This document shows, piece after piece, positions 8,180 through 15,779 of a DNA stretch of 40,913 bases. The translations under genes were made by a program, and so were the position numbers. Positions within the stretch are counted from its first letter, which is position 1. Each line of letters begins with the position of its first letter. The stretch is from Methanobacteriota archaeon (lineage in GTDB: Archaea; Altiarchaeota; Altiarchaeia; IMC4; QMZM01). Below the pieces are notes generated by a model. It made no database searches. It was not told where the DNA came from and saw only the letters and a program-made list of their open reading frames with translations. The stretch is taken from contig CAIYYO010000245.1 in assembly GCA_903930485.1 (NCBI GenBank), forward strand, positions 1 to 40,913. Direction: 5' to 3'.

Positions 8180-9217
8180 TCATCTCGTTCTTCTGTAGAT
8201 CACGTAGGCTACGATGAGGAGGAGGGCAGCCGGAACGATATAGATCAGATAACCAAGGATGTTATCTCCCTGTTTCCCGGTTACGGGCGCAGTGGTCGGA
8301 ACGCTTTCATTGCCTGCGGCCAGGCAGTCGGGGTCGTCTCCGGGCCGGCAGTCCGGGTCGCATATGCCGTCTTTCACCGCGTCGCAGTATCCGTCGTACG
8401 AGCCTGAGGGGCAGTCCTTTCGGCAGTTGAGATAGTTCTCGCCTTCTTCGCATAGGCCGTTCCCGCAGTCGGTTGAAATGGTTGGCGTGACGGGTCTGGT
8501 CGAGGTCGTCGGCCGGGTCGTCGTGTCCGTGGCCACGGATGAACAATCAGGGTCCTGTCCGGGCAAGCAGTCGGGGTCGCATATCCCGTCGGCCCGTTTG
8601 GTGCAGAACCCGTCCCTATTTTCGGGAGGACAGTCCACCGGGCAGTTTACATGGTTCTCGTAAGGCTTGTCGCAGTACCCGTTCGAGTCGCAGGCGCAGT
8701 TCGGGTCTAAATCTCTGCCGCAGTCCGGGTCGCACACGAAGTCGTCGAAGGGGACGCACCAGCCGTCCAGGGCCGCAGGCGGGCAGTCCTGCGGGCAGTT
8801 CACAAAATTCTCCTGCGAGACGTCGCATCTCTCGTCCCCGCATCCCGGCGGAGCCGGAACACTCCGGTTATCGCAGATCTTCCCTATCCGGCTCACCTGG
8901 GACATGTCCCCGTAGTAGTCGAGCAGGCTGCGGAGAGTGATGCCTTTGCCCGCCAGCTCGCCGGACGAGATATTGTCTCCGCATTTGTAACCTAGATGGC
9001 TTTTGGTCTTCCAGAAGACATCGCTCGACATATCGTATAAGTATCCGTCAACCATCACCCAGCAGCGGTTGTTCTGTATAGCATCCTGCAGGTCTGACGA
9101 GAGATAGCATCGCTCCTCCTTCAGGTCTAAGACGCTGGCGGCAGATACGCCCGACAGGATGAAATACGCGGCCGCGATCGATGCCATGAGCGATAAAAAT
9201 TTTTTTCCGGTGACCAT
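8180..9217 (-). CDS. Cys-rich repeat surface protein with C-terminal membrane anchor
   Basis: 345 aa. A signal peptide (1-26) and a C-terminal helix (ILGYLIYIVPAALLLIVAYV) with a basic RRTR end make this a type I membrane protein with its body outside. The body carries repeated Cys modules: ENxxNCPxDCP segments alternate with DGxCxxxxDxxCDPDC...DPxC segments, nearly three copies, interrupted by a Thr-rich linker (TTTRPTTSTRPVTPT). The many paired Cys and Asp residues suggest disulphide-stabilised, possibly calcium-binding modules. Before the repeats, residues about 40-110 (CWVMVDGYLYDMS ... SHLGYKC) resemble the cytochrome b5-like fold segment, but the HPGG haem motif is absent, so that is weak. 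It lies 12 bases after the metallo-hydrolase gene, hence probably in one operon. The function is unknown. Confidence 0.8.
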   Translation of the reverse strand: MVTGKKFLSLMASIAAAYFILSGVSAASVLDLKEERCYLSSDLQDAIQNNRCWVMVDGYLYDMSSDVFWKTKSHLGYKCGDNISSGELAGKGITLRSLLDYYGDMSQVSRIGKICDNRSVPAPPGCGDERCDVSQENFVNCPQDCPPAALDGWCVPFDDFVCDPDCGRDLDPNCACDSNGYCDKPYENHVNCPVDCPPENRDGFCTKRADGICDPDCLPGQDPDCSSVATDTTTRPTTSTRPVTPTISTDCGNGLCEEGENYLNCRKDCPSGSYDGYCDAVKDGICDPDCRPGDDPDCLAAGNESVPTTAPVTGKQGDNILGYLIYIVPAALLLIVAYVIYRRTR

Positions 9218-9229
9218 CTTCCTGATTAA

Positions 9230-10090
9230 CTATTTCTCAGTATCGGGATAAAGCTTCCACAATTCCTTCCTCTTGGACTCCAGAAGATCATCCCCCCTTC
9301 CAAGGAATCCGGCAGCCGTCAAGACCCTGACGCCGCCCTTCTTTTCCGCTTCCGCGAAAACCTCGGCGATCTTTTCACGCCACCTCGGATCCCTCAGGAG
9401 GTGGTGGTCGACGACCAACGTCTTGATATCTGTTTCGTCGATGATCCTTTTGAGATTGTTAATGGCTTCTCTCACAGAGAAATACATCGGGCCGTCTATG
9501 AACGCAGTCTCCGGGTTTTCCTTGACGATGTAGTCCGTCTGCTCTTTGGTGCAGGGTCCCAGGACGTCCGACGAGTGGAGGAATCGCGATACGCCGTCGT
9601 CTACCACAACTTCGGTGACGTAGCCGAGCCGTCCGTCGAATCCGTGAGTCATGGGCGGCGAGAACCTTAACGACGTATCGCCGTAACGGAACTCCTTTCC
9701 ATCGGTGTATAAAACCTCCTTAGGCCTGCCGAGCAAAGAATCAAGGTTCTCCAGAAAGACCTTGGAGCGGCCGGTCTGGCTCTTGTTTATGTGATGCGTC
9801 GGGTCTTTGAGCATCGCTGTTTTGTCTTTGTATATCCCTCCCTCATCCGGGTCGTGGTGGTCGTAGTGGTAATGCGTAACGACCAGTATGTCACAGTTGG
9901 CGGCTTTCTTTTTTATCTCCGTCCAGTGCTCGCCCAGCCTCTCGACCTCTTTCGGGTGGGGCGGGAGTCCGAATCTCTTGGGCGCGAGGGCGACGGCCGG
10001 GTCGATGATCAATTTGACATCCTTTGTCTCGACATAGGTCGCCATAGACCTCGTTCCCATGGAATCGAATGCGAGGGGTATTATTTTCAT
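9230..10090 (-). CDS. Metallo-beta-lactamase-fold protein, UPF0282 family
   Basis: 286 aa, the usual length of the archaeal UPF0282 (COG2248) family. The metal-binding motif HYHYDHH is at 73-79, after a beta strand (CDILVVT). Other family features seen are LIIDPAVALAPKRFGLPP (28-45), HSSDVLGP, and VVDHHLLRDPRW near the C-terminus, which supplies a further His pair. It is a cytosolic hydrolase by fold; the substrate is not established for the family. A TATA box 30 bases upstream implies a near-leaderless mRNA. The downstream Cys-rich gene follows after 12 bases, an odd partner for a cytosolic enzyme. Confidence 0.88.
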   Translation of the reverse strand: MKIIPLAFDSMGTRSMATYVETKDVKLIIDPAVALAPKRFGLPPHPKEVERLGEHWTEIKKKAANCDILVVTHYHYDHHDPDEGGIYKDKTAMLKDPTHHINKSQTGRSKVFLENLDSLLGRPKEVLYTDGKEFRYGDTSLRFSPPMTHGFDGRLGYVTEVVVDDGVSRFLHSSDVLGPCTKEQTDYIVKENPETAFIDGPMYFSVREAINNLKRIIDETDIKTLVVDHHLLRDPRWREKIAEVFAEAEKKGGVRVLTAAGFLGRGDDLLESKRKELWKLYPDTEK

Positions 10091-10112
10091 TACGGGTGTG
10101 CTGCTAATCCAT

Positions 10113-10125
10113 TGTTTTTTATATC
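10113..10125 (-). promoter_or_regulatory. TATA box of the UPF0282 gene
   Basis: GGATATAAAAAAC on the minus strand is centred about 30 bases before the ATG at 10090. The segment 10091-10263 also holds the thermosome promoter on the other strand and no gene. Confidence 0.6.
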
Positions 10126-10190
10126 CTAAATCTTAATCTCTAAGACAATGGGTTTTCTCTGTTTTTTTAGCTCTTTCTTCTATTGACGGG

Positions 10191-10203
10191 ATGATTTATA
10201 TAC
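10191..10203 (+). promoter_or_regulatory. Thermosome promoter (BRE and TATA box)
   Basis: TTTATATA at 10195-10202 follows a purine-rich BRE-like GGGATGA. A start site about 25 bases on would leave a leader of nearly 40 bases, unlike the near-leaderless genes around it. Confidence 0.7.
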
Positions 10204-10245
10204 ACTCAAACCCATAGATAAATCCGTATCAATCTGTGTAAAAAC

Positions 10246-10251
10246 AGGTGG
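10246..10251 (+). promoter_or_regulatory. Thermosome ribosome binding site
   Basis: AGGTGG ends 12 bases before the ATG at 10264. The same ACAGGTG element occurs before the MC1 gene (25741-25747). Confidence 0.6.
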
Positions 10252-10263
10252 AAAAACAAAAAA

Positions 10264-11901
10264 ATGGCACAAGGACAACAGATATTTATTTTGCCCGAAG
10301 GGGCGCTTAGGACGACAGGAAGAGACGCGCAGAGAAACAACATAGCGGCGGCCAAAGCCGTTGCTGAGACCGTGAGGACCACCCTTGGTCCGAGAGGGAT
10401 GGACAAGATGCTTGTCGACGATTTGGGAGACATCGTCATAACCAACGACGGAGCGACCATAGTCCAGGAGATGAACATCGAACACCCGGCAGCCAAGATG
10501 GTAGTCGAAGTCGCAAAGACGCAAGATGAAGAAGTAGGCGACGGAACAACTACGGCAGTCATATTGACCGGCGAGCTATTGTCGAACGCAGAGAAATTAC
10601 TCGAACAAGGCATACACCCGTCCATCATCGTAAGAGGATACAGGATGGCGGCCGAGAAAGCGGACGAGATACTACAGACGATAGGAAAAGACGTCGTGCT
10701 AAAAGACGAAAAACTCCTCCAGCAGATAGCCCAGACCGCGATGACCGGAAAAGGCTCTGAATCCTCGAAGGAGAAATTGTCGGACCTGGCTGTTCGCGCG
10801 ATAAAGCAGGTCTCAGAAACCGTAGACGGAAAGATCAAAATAGACCTCGACAACGTAAAGGTCGAAAAGAAGGAAGGCGGAAGCATCAGCGACTCGGAAC
10901 TCGTACAAGGACTGATAATAGACAAGGAAAGAGTCTCAGGCAACATGCCCAAGATGGTCAAGAACGCGAAGATAGCGCTAATCGACGCCGCAGTCGAAGT
11001 AAAAAGCACCGAGACCGAAGCAAAGATACAGATAACAGACCCCTCGCAATTGCAGGCATTCCTGACCCAGGAAGAGAACATGATAAAAGACATGGTCGAC
11101 AGGATAGTGAAAAGCGGCGCAACAGTCGTGTTCACGCAGAAGGGAATAGACGACCTGGCGCAGCACTACCTCGCAAAAGCCGGGATATTCGCGGCACGAA
11201 GGGTAAAGAAATCCGACATGGAGAAACTGGCCAAAGCGACGGGCGCAAGCATACAGACCAACCTGAAAGACCTGTCCAGCAAAGACCTCGGATTCGCAGG
11301 CGAAGTCGAAGAAGTCAAGATCGCTAAAAACGAGATGACGTTCGTGCGCGGATGCAAGAATCCCAAGGCGGTAAGCATACTGATAAGAGGCGGGACAGAG
11401 CACGTCGTAGACGAAGTCGAAAGAGCAATGACCGACGCACTAGGCGGTGTCGCAGCAGCGCTGGAAGTAGGCAAAGTAGTCGCAGGCGGAGGAGCAGCAG
11501 AGATTGAACTCGCACGCCAGATACGCAAATACTCAGGAAGCGTAGGCGGACGGGAACAGCTCGCAATAGACGCATTCGCCGACTCCATCGAGATAATCCC
11601 GAGGACTCTAGCCGAAAGCGCAGGAATGGACGCGATCGACACATTAGTGAAGCTGCGAAGCGACCACGACAAAGGAAAAGACGGAATGGGAGTGATGGTA
11701 CTCGAATGCACGACAGGCGACATGCTGAAAGCAGGCATCATCGAGCCCCTGAAGATAAAAACCCAAGCCGTAAAATCCGCAAGCGAAGCAGCCCAGCTGA
11801 TACTAAGGATAGACGACGTGATCGCCTCATCCAAGAAAGGAGGAGGAATGCCCCCGGGCGGAATGGGAGGAATGGGCGGCGGAATGGAGGATATGGATTA
11901 A
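10264..11901 (+). CDS. thsA: Thermosome subunit (group II chaperonin)
   Basis: 545 aa, full length. It is an ATP-driven double-ring folding machine of the cytosol. Seen: the equatorial segments TTLGPRGMDKMLVDD (39-53) and NDGATI (61-66), the ATP-binding GDGTTT motif at 92-97, an apical-domain segment with the helical protrusion region, VVAGGGAAEIELAR in the second equatorial part, and a flexible C-terminal tail of Gly-Gly-Met repeats ending GGMEDMD. Codon use is strongly biased towards C/A-ending codons, as for a highly expressed gene. It is single in the window, so it is unclear whether the ring is homo- or hetero-oligomeric. It has its own strong promoter, leader and 3' hairpin. Confidence 0.97.
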   Translation: MAQGQQIFILPEGALRTTGRDAQRNNIAAAKAVAETVRTTLGPRGMDKMLVDDLGDIVITNDGATIVQEMNIEHPAAKMVVEVAKTQDEEVGDGTTTAVILTGELLSNAEKLLEQGIHPSIIVRGYRMAAEKADEILQTIGKDVVLKDEKLLQQIAQTAMTGKGSESSKEKLSDLAVRAIKQVSETVDGKIKIDLDNVKVEKKEGGSISDSELVQGLIIDKERVSGNMPKMVKNAKIALIDAAVEVKSTETEAKIQITDPSQLQAFLTQEENMIKDMVDRIVKSGATVVFTQKGIDDLAQHYLAKAGIFAARRVKKSDMEKLAKATGASIQTNLKDLSSKDLGFAGEVEEVKIAKNEMTFVRGCKNPKAVSILIRGGTEHVVDEVERAMTDALGGVAAALEVGKVVAGGGAAEIELARQIRKYSGSVGGREQLAIDAFADSIEIIPRTLAESAGMDAIDTLVKLRSDHDKGKDGMGVMVLECTTGDMLKAGIIEPLKIKTQAVKSASEAAQLILRIDDVIASSKKGGGMPPGGMGGMGGGMEDMD

Positions 11902-11967
11902 ACCCGCTGGTTTAATCCTTTAGGACTGAGTCTGCTCTAATATCTTTTTCTATTTTTTTTATTTTTA
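11895..11967 (+). terminator. Thermosome 3' hairpin and T-rich tail
   Basis: A perfect 10-base-pair stem GGATTAAACC / GGTTTAATCC (11895-11904 with 11909-11918, loop CGCT) contains the TAA stop codon. T-rich runs follow at about 11943-11967. The rest of the gap to 12065 holds no recognisable gene. Confidence 0.7.
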
Positions 11968-12065
11968 TTACAGTGTCGATTTTTTCTAGTAAACCATGCC
12001 TATGCCCCTTAATTCTTCACCGACCTTTCAGAGGTGGTTACAAGGCTCGGTAAGCTAAAATTAAA

Positions 12066-12455
12066 ATGGAACCTATTACAAACGAGGTGTTGACGACAAT
12101 CTTGATGCTAGGACTACTGGCTTTCTTAGTTGAGAAAAGATTTAGTGGAAGATGGACGATAGTCGCAAATAGCGTTATTGTATATCTCTCCATATTCCCT
12201 CTTATAGCTGTCATCCCGGATTACCTACAAGCTTGGACAATGGGCGGATTAATAGCTGGTGTGTTATGTGCTTTATCCTATCTAAGAAAGGAACAATTAT
12301 ATCCTCCTATATCTCGTCTTTTTTATTGGCTTTACAGTTCTAAAACGGTTCTAGGGGTCTATCTTGCATATACCATAGGTTACCCATATTTATCGCTTGC
12401 CTTTGCGATTGTAATATGGATTATTGCCTTAACGAAACTGAAACATGCTGTTTAA
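12066..12455 (+). CDS. Small AT-rich membrane protein of unknown function
   Basis: 129 aa, not recognised. About four hydrophobic helices are visible (roughly 9-22, 29-50, 56-70 and 91-124), with a Lys/Arg-containing loop LRKEQLYPP. Codons are AT-rich (many TTA, ATA, AGA and TAT), unlike the thermosome and the MFS gene on either side. The start ATG at 12066 is preceded by AAAATTAAA and no clear Shine-Dalgarno site. It sits with a nuclease gene in an island of foreign composition, so it is probably mobile cargo or an immunity/host-interaction protein; that is inference. Confidence 0.6.
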   Translation: MEPITNEVLTTILMLGLLAFLVEKRFSGRWTIVANSVIVYLSIFPLIAVIPDYLQAWTMGGLIAGVLCALSYLRKEQLYPPISRLFYWLYSSKTVLGVYLAYTIGYPYLSLAFAIVIWIIALTKLKHAV

Positions 12456-12494
12456 AAATAAATTATTTTTTTCTTTTTCTTATCTATTTTTTTT

Positions 12495-12575
12495 AAACGT
12501 CTGCGATTTTACGAAGTCATTGACTCGTGGGCCGCTGGATTTGGGTCGAGTTAGGAGCAGCCGAAAGAGACGTTT
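12495..12575 (+). other. Candidate structured RNA or palindromic element in the AT-rich island
   Basis: A perfect 8-base stem AAACGTCT (12495-12502) / AGACGTTT (12568-12575) closes a GC-richer segment. An inner stem TGACTCG (12521-12527) / CGAGTTA (12547-12553) is also possible, with one G-U pair. The segment is markedly richer in GC than the island around it and lies between a T-rich run (12456-12494) and the nuclease gene. No tRNA cloverleaf or C/D-box motif was found. It may be an RNA gene, a leader of the nuclease mRNA or an element end. Confidence 0.35.
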
Positions 12576-12625
12576 GAATCCTATCCCTCATTAATCTTAA
12601 TATTCTGCCTCCTCATAATCTACTG

Positions 12626-14041
12626 ATGCGATCTTCAATTTCAGAAAATAAGTTTTTGGATTCAATAAAACACTTAGGTACAACTTTGGGTAGAACACCA
12701 AAGTTTGAAGAGTGCTCCAAGATTCCTGGCTTTTATGCATATTACAGGAGATTCAAATCACTGAAAACGATTCTTGACAGAGCTGGATTGTTAAATGAAA
12801 TTAAGAGATGCATCTTTTGTGGTAACTCATTTTCTAGGAGAGATTTTTCTATTTGTCACTTTAATAGAGCAAAATTCTGTTCAGCAAAGTGTAGAAAGAA
12901 GGCCGAAATCGCTAGCGAAAACAAGAAAAAAAGAGACAAGGAATATTATCTAATGAATAGGGAAAAAATAATAAAGCGAGTAAGAGAATATGAACTCCGA
13001 AACAAAAAACCGTTGGAGAGTCGGATTTGTTTACTTTGTAAGACCAGGTTTCAGCCGAAAATTGCTTTTCAAATATTTTGCTCGGATAAATGCGCCAAAG
13101 AATACTCCCGTACTGTACGGCACCCTGAGATATCCAAAGCCAAAGCGAAAAAGGGATGGGAGAAACGTAAACTTGCTGAAAATGAAAGAAGAAAGATACT
13201 AGGGCTTCCTCTTATTGGTGAAGGGTATGCTGCGGAAACAGAAATGAAATTAGTCTTAGACACAATTTTTTACAATAAAGAAAAAATCGATAATGGTTAC
13301 TGGGTAGTAAGAGACGGAATTCTGATAACTAAAGCGGGCCGTTTAGGAGGTCGTCAATTAGATCGGTATTATCCAAAACTCAAGTTGGCTTTTGAATACC
13401 GAGGGGAACAACATTATAGTAGAAGGAGCTACTACTATCAGGGAGAGCCTCGTTTTATCAAAACACAACAATGGGACAAAGAAACAGAAGATATGTGTGA
13501 AAGGACAGGTGTTTGTTTGGTTATCCTAAGTTGGAAAGACCGATTATGGCGAGATAATATTCTAAAAAAAATTATTGAACGTGGGTTTGATGTTACTCTT
13601 GAAATGCTTGAACCAAGAGCAGTTAAATGGAAAAGACCAGAATCAAAAGAAGTAATAGGGTTATATCTCAACGGGACGCGTACTCACGACATTGCAAAAA
13701 AATATGGTGTTAGAGCATCTCTAATAAGAAAAATACTAAAAATGAGCGGCGTTAGGCTTCGCAGTAGAAGCGAGGATTCAAAACTAATGTGGAAGAAAGA
13801 GGGCTTCAGAGAGTTGTATTCAAAACGAACAATAGGAATTCCTTCTCCTAAGCGGCAAATCTATAAAGAGGAGGACATTAAAAAGATTATTTTCCTGTAT
13901 AACCAAGGTCATTCGACTCTTCAAATATCCAAAATAACTGGGTACACTCCTATGTCAGTTTTAACTGTTCTTCGATTGAATGGTGTTAAGATAAGAACGA
14001 GAAGCGAAGCTGCCAAGCTTAGATATTCAAAAAATCGATAA
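12626..14041 (+). CDS. Zinc-finger nuclease of Vsr/EDxHD homing-endonuclease type with HTH tail
   Basis: 471 aa. Two four-Cys zinc knuckles lie at C62/C65/C85/C89 and C135/C138/C152/C156, each ending FCSxKC. A nuclease core at about 200-305 reads RQLDRYYPKLKLAFEYRGEQH, then KTQQWDKETEDMCERTGVCLVIL. Asp246, Glu257, Gln262/His263 and Asp284 fit the Vsr-like PD-(D/E)XK layout seen in phage-type homing endonucleases. The C-terminal 150 residues hold two helix-turn-helix repeats (EVIGLYLNGTRTHDIAKKYG and a second LYNQGHSTLQISKITGYTP), each followed by an R-x-R-S-E-[AD] segment, probably DNA-contacting. The gene is AT-rich, free-standing and not inside another gene or a visible intron. Likely a selfish nuclease; the target site is unknown. 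Confidence 0.75.
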   Translation: MRSSISENKFLDSIKHLGTTLGRTPKFEECSKIPGFYAYYRRFKSLKTILDRAGLLNEIKRCIFCGNSFSRRDFSICHFNRAKFCSAKCRKKAEIASENKKKRDKEYYLMNREKIIKRVREYELRNKKPLESRICLLCKTRFQPKIAFQIFCSDKCAKEYSRTVRHPEISKAKAKKGWEKRKLAENERRKILGLPLIGEGYAAETEMKLVLDTIFYNKEKIDNGYWVVRDGILITKAGRLGGRQLDRYYPKLKLAFEYRGEQHYSRRSYYYQGEPRFIKTQQWDKETEDMCERTGVCLVILSWKDRLWRDNILKKIIERGFDVTLEMLEPRAVKWKRPESKEVIGLYLNGTRTHDIAKKYGVRASLIRKILKMSGVRLRSRSEDSKLMWKKEGFRELYSKRTIGIPSPKRQIYKEEDIKKIIFLYNQGHSTLQISKITGYTPMSVLTVLRLNGVKIRTRSEAAKLRYSKNR

Positions 14042-14090
14042 GGGTAACTTTCCCCCATCAGATATTAATCCGTAGACGATTATCTTTTCC

Positions 14091-15776
14091 ATGTTCGGCC
14101 GCAAAGGCGTTTTCAGCCTTAAGGGTATCGATTACAAGTGGATCGCCCTATTCAACACCACCCTCGGGACCTTGATGGCGACTTTGAATGCGAGCATCGT
14201 CTTGATCTCTTTGCCTGATATCTTCCGGGGCATCGGCATCGATCCTCTTGCGCCTGAGGAGACGTCTTTCCTGCTTTGGACCTTGATGAGCTACATGGTC
14301 GTTACCGCTGTCCTGCTTCTGACCTTCGGCAGGCTGTCGGACATCTACGGCAGGGTCCGATTATATAACTTGGGGTTCGCGATCTTTACCTTTGGTTCGA
14401 TCCTTCTCTATTTCGTCCAGGGTTCCGGCGATTCGGCGGCGATCCAGATAATCCTTTTCCGCATCGTCCAGGGCATCGGCGGCGCCTTTCTGATGGCGAA
14501 TTCGGTTGCGATAATCACGGATGCTTTCGGCAGGGAGCAGAGGGGCTTCGCGCTTGGCATCAATCAGGTCGCGGCCTTGAGCGGCAGTTTTCTCGGCTTA
14601 CTGATCGGCGGCCTGCTTTCCCCGGTCGACTGGAAAGCGATATTCCTCGTCAGCGTTCCGTTCGGCATAATAGGGACCGTGTGGGCGTATCTCATGCTTA
14701 AGGAGTCGTCTGCGCCCAAGAAGAACCAGAGGATCGACCTGTTAGGCAATTTCCTTTTCGCAGGCGGGCTTATTGCAGTGCTAGCATCCATGACATACGG
14801 GCTGCTGCCATACAGATCCGAGCCGATGGGATGGAACAACCCCTGGGTGTTGGGAGGAATGGCCCTCGGATTAGCGTTCCTTGCCGCGTTCGTCCTGTAC
14901 GAGCCGCGCATAAAGGACCCTCTTTTCGACTTCGGGTTCTTTAGGAGCAGGTCTTTCGCAATGGGGAACCTGGCTAATTTCCTCTCCTCGATAGCGAGAG
15001 GCGGCCTGCAGTTCCTTGTCATCCTCTGGCTTCAGGGGATATGGTTGCCGCTGCACGGCTACTCGTTCGAGGTCACGCCGTTCTGGGCCGCGATCTACAT
15101 GCTGCCTTTGACGGCGGCGATCCTCTTGTTCGGCCCGGTGAGCGGATATATTTCCGACAGGATCGGCTCGCGCATGATCGCGACGACGGGACTGTTTTTA
15201 ACGGTTCTTGCATTCCTCGGGTTCTCGTTCCTTCCCGCGGATTTCCAGTATATCTGGTTCGCGGTACTGCTCTTCGTGATGGGCATGGGGATGGGCCTGT
15301 TCGGTTCCCCGAATACAGCGGACATAATGAACTCGGTCCCGCCGGAAGAAAGGGGCGCTGCATCGGGAATAATCGCGACCTTCATGAATACCGGGATGAC
15401 GTTGAGCATGGGATTGATCTTCGCGCTGGTGACAATAGGAATTAGCACCGCGCTCCCGGGACAGCTTTTTTCAGGCCTGACCGAAGCAGGCGTGCCCCAA
15501 GCCACTGCATCGATGGTTTCCCATCTCCCGCCAACCGGCGCCCTGTTCGCAAGCTTCCTCGGATATAATCCGCTGCAGACATTGATCCCCGCAGACGTCC
15601 TTAAAAGCCTTCCGGCAGCGACGACGGAACAAATACTAGGCAAGAAATTCTTCCCGACGCTGTTATCCGGACCGTTCATCGACGGCGCTAGGATAGCGTT
15701 CTACGTTTCCCTTGCTCTTTCGCTGATGGCGACCGTGGCATCGTATTACAGGGCGGATCCCAAGAGAAAGAAATAG
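14091..15776 (+). CDS. MFS drug-efflux-type transporter (DHA2-like, 14 helices)
   Basis: 561 aa, with about 14 predicted membrane helices, matching the EmrB/QacA (DHA2) branch of the major facilitator superfamily. Seen: motif A-like GRLSDIYGRVRLYNLGF in the loop after helix 2, motif C-like GxLxGP equivalents around SGSFLGLLIGGLLSPVDWKAIF, and a second-half SGYISDRIGSRMIATTG loop. It probably exports lipophilic compounds in exchange for protons; the substrate is unknown. Composition returns to the GC level of the chromosome, so the AT-rich island ends before it. It is convergent with the GEVED protein gene, with 3 bases between the stops. Confidence 0.9.
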   Translation: MFGRKGVFSLKGIDYKWIALFNTTLGTLMATLNASIVLISLPDIFRGIGIDPLAPEETSFLLWTLMSYMVVTAVLLLTFGRLSDIYGRVRLYNLGFAIFTFGSILLYFVQGSGDSAAIQIILFRIVQGIGGAFLMANSVAIITDAFGREQRGFALGINQVAALSGSFLGLLIGGLLSPVDWKAIFLVSVPFGIIGTVWAYLMLKESSAPKKNQRIDLLGNFLFAGGLIAVLASMTYGLLPYRSEPMGWNNPWVLGGMALGLAFLAAFVLYEPRIKDPLFDFGFFRSRSFAMGNLANFLSSIARGGLQFLVILWLQGIWLPLHGYSFEVTPFWAAIYMLPLTAAILLFGPVSGYISDRIGSRMIATTGLFLTVLAFLGFSFLPADFQYIWFAVLLFVMGMGMGLFGSPNTADIMNSVPPEERGAASGIIATFMNTGMTLSMGLIFALVTIGISTALPGQLFSGLTEAGVPQATASMVSHLPPTGALFASFLGYNPLQTLIPADVLKSLPAATTEQILGKKFFPTLLSGPFIDGARIAFYVSLALSLMATVASYYRADPKRKK

Positions 15777-15779
15777 CTA

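Noticed and set aside
8180..8400. Cellulosome-type dockerin in the Cys-rich protein because of Asp-rich repeats
   Set aside because: Repeat spacing and Cys content do not fit the duplicated 22-residue dockerin pattern.
12520..12600. tRNA-like 3' end (TTTGAATCC followed by TATCCCTC)
   Set aside because: No matching acceptor-stem 5' strand, the T-stem does not pair, and no D- or anticodon arm can be drawn.
14030..14090. Terminator after the nuclease gene
   Set aside because: Only a 4-bp AGGG/CCCC pairing without a T-run; too weak to call.
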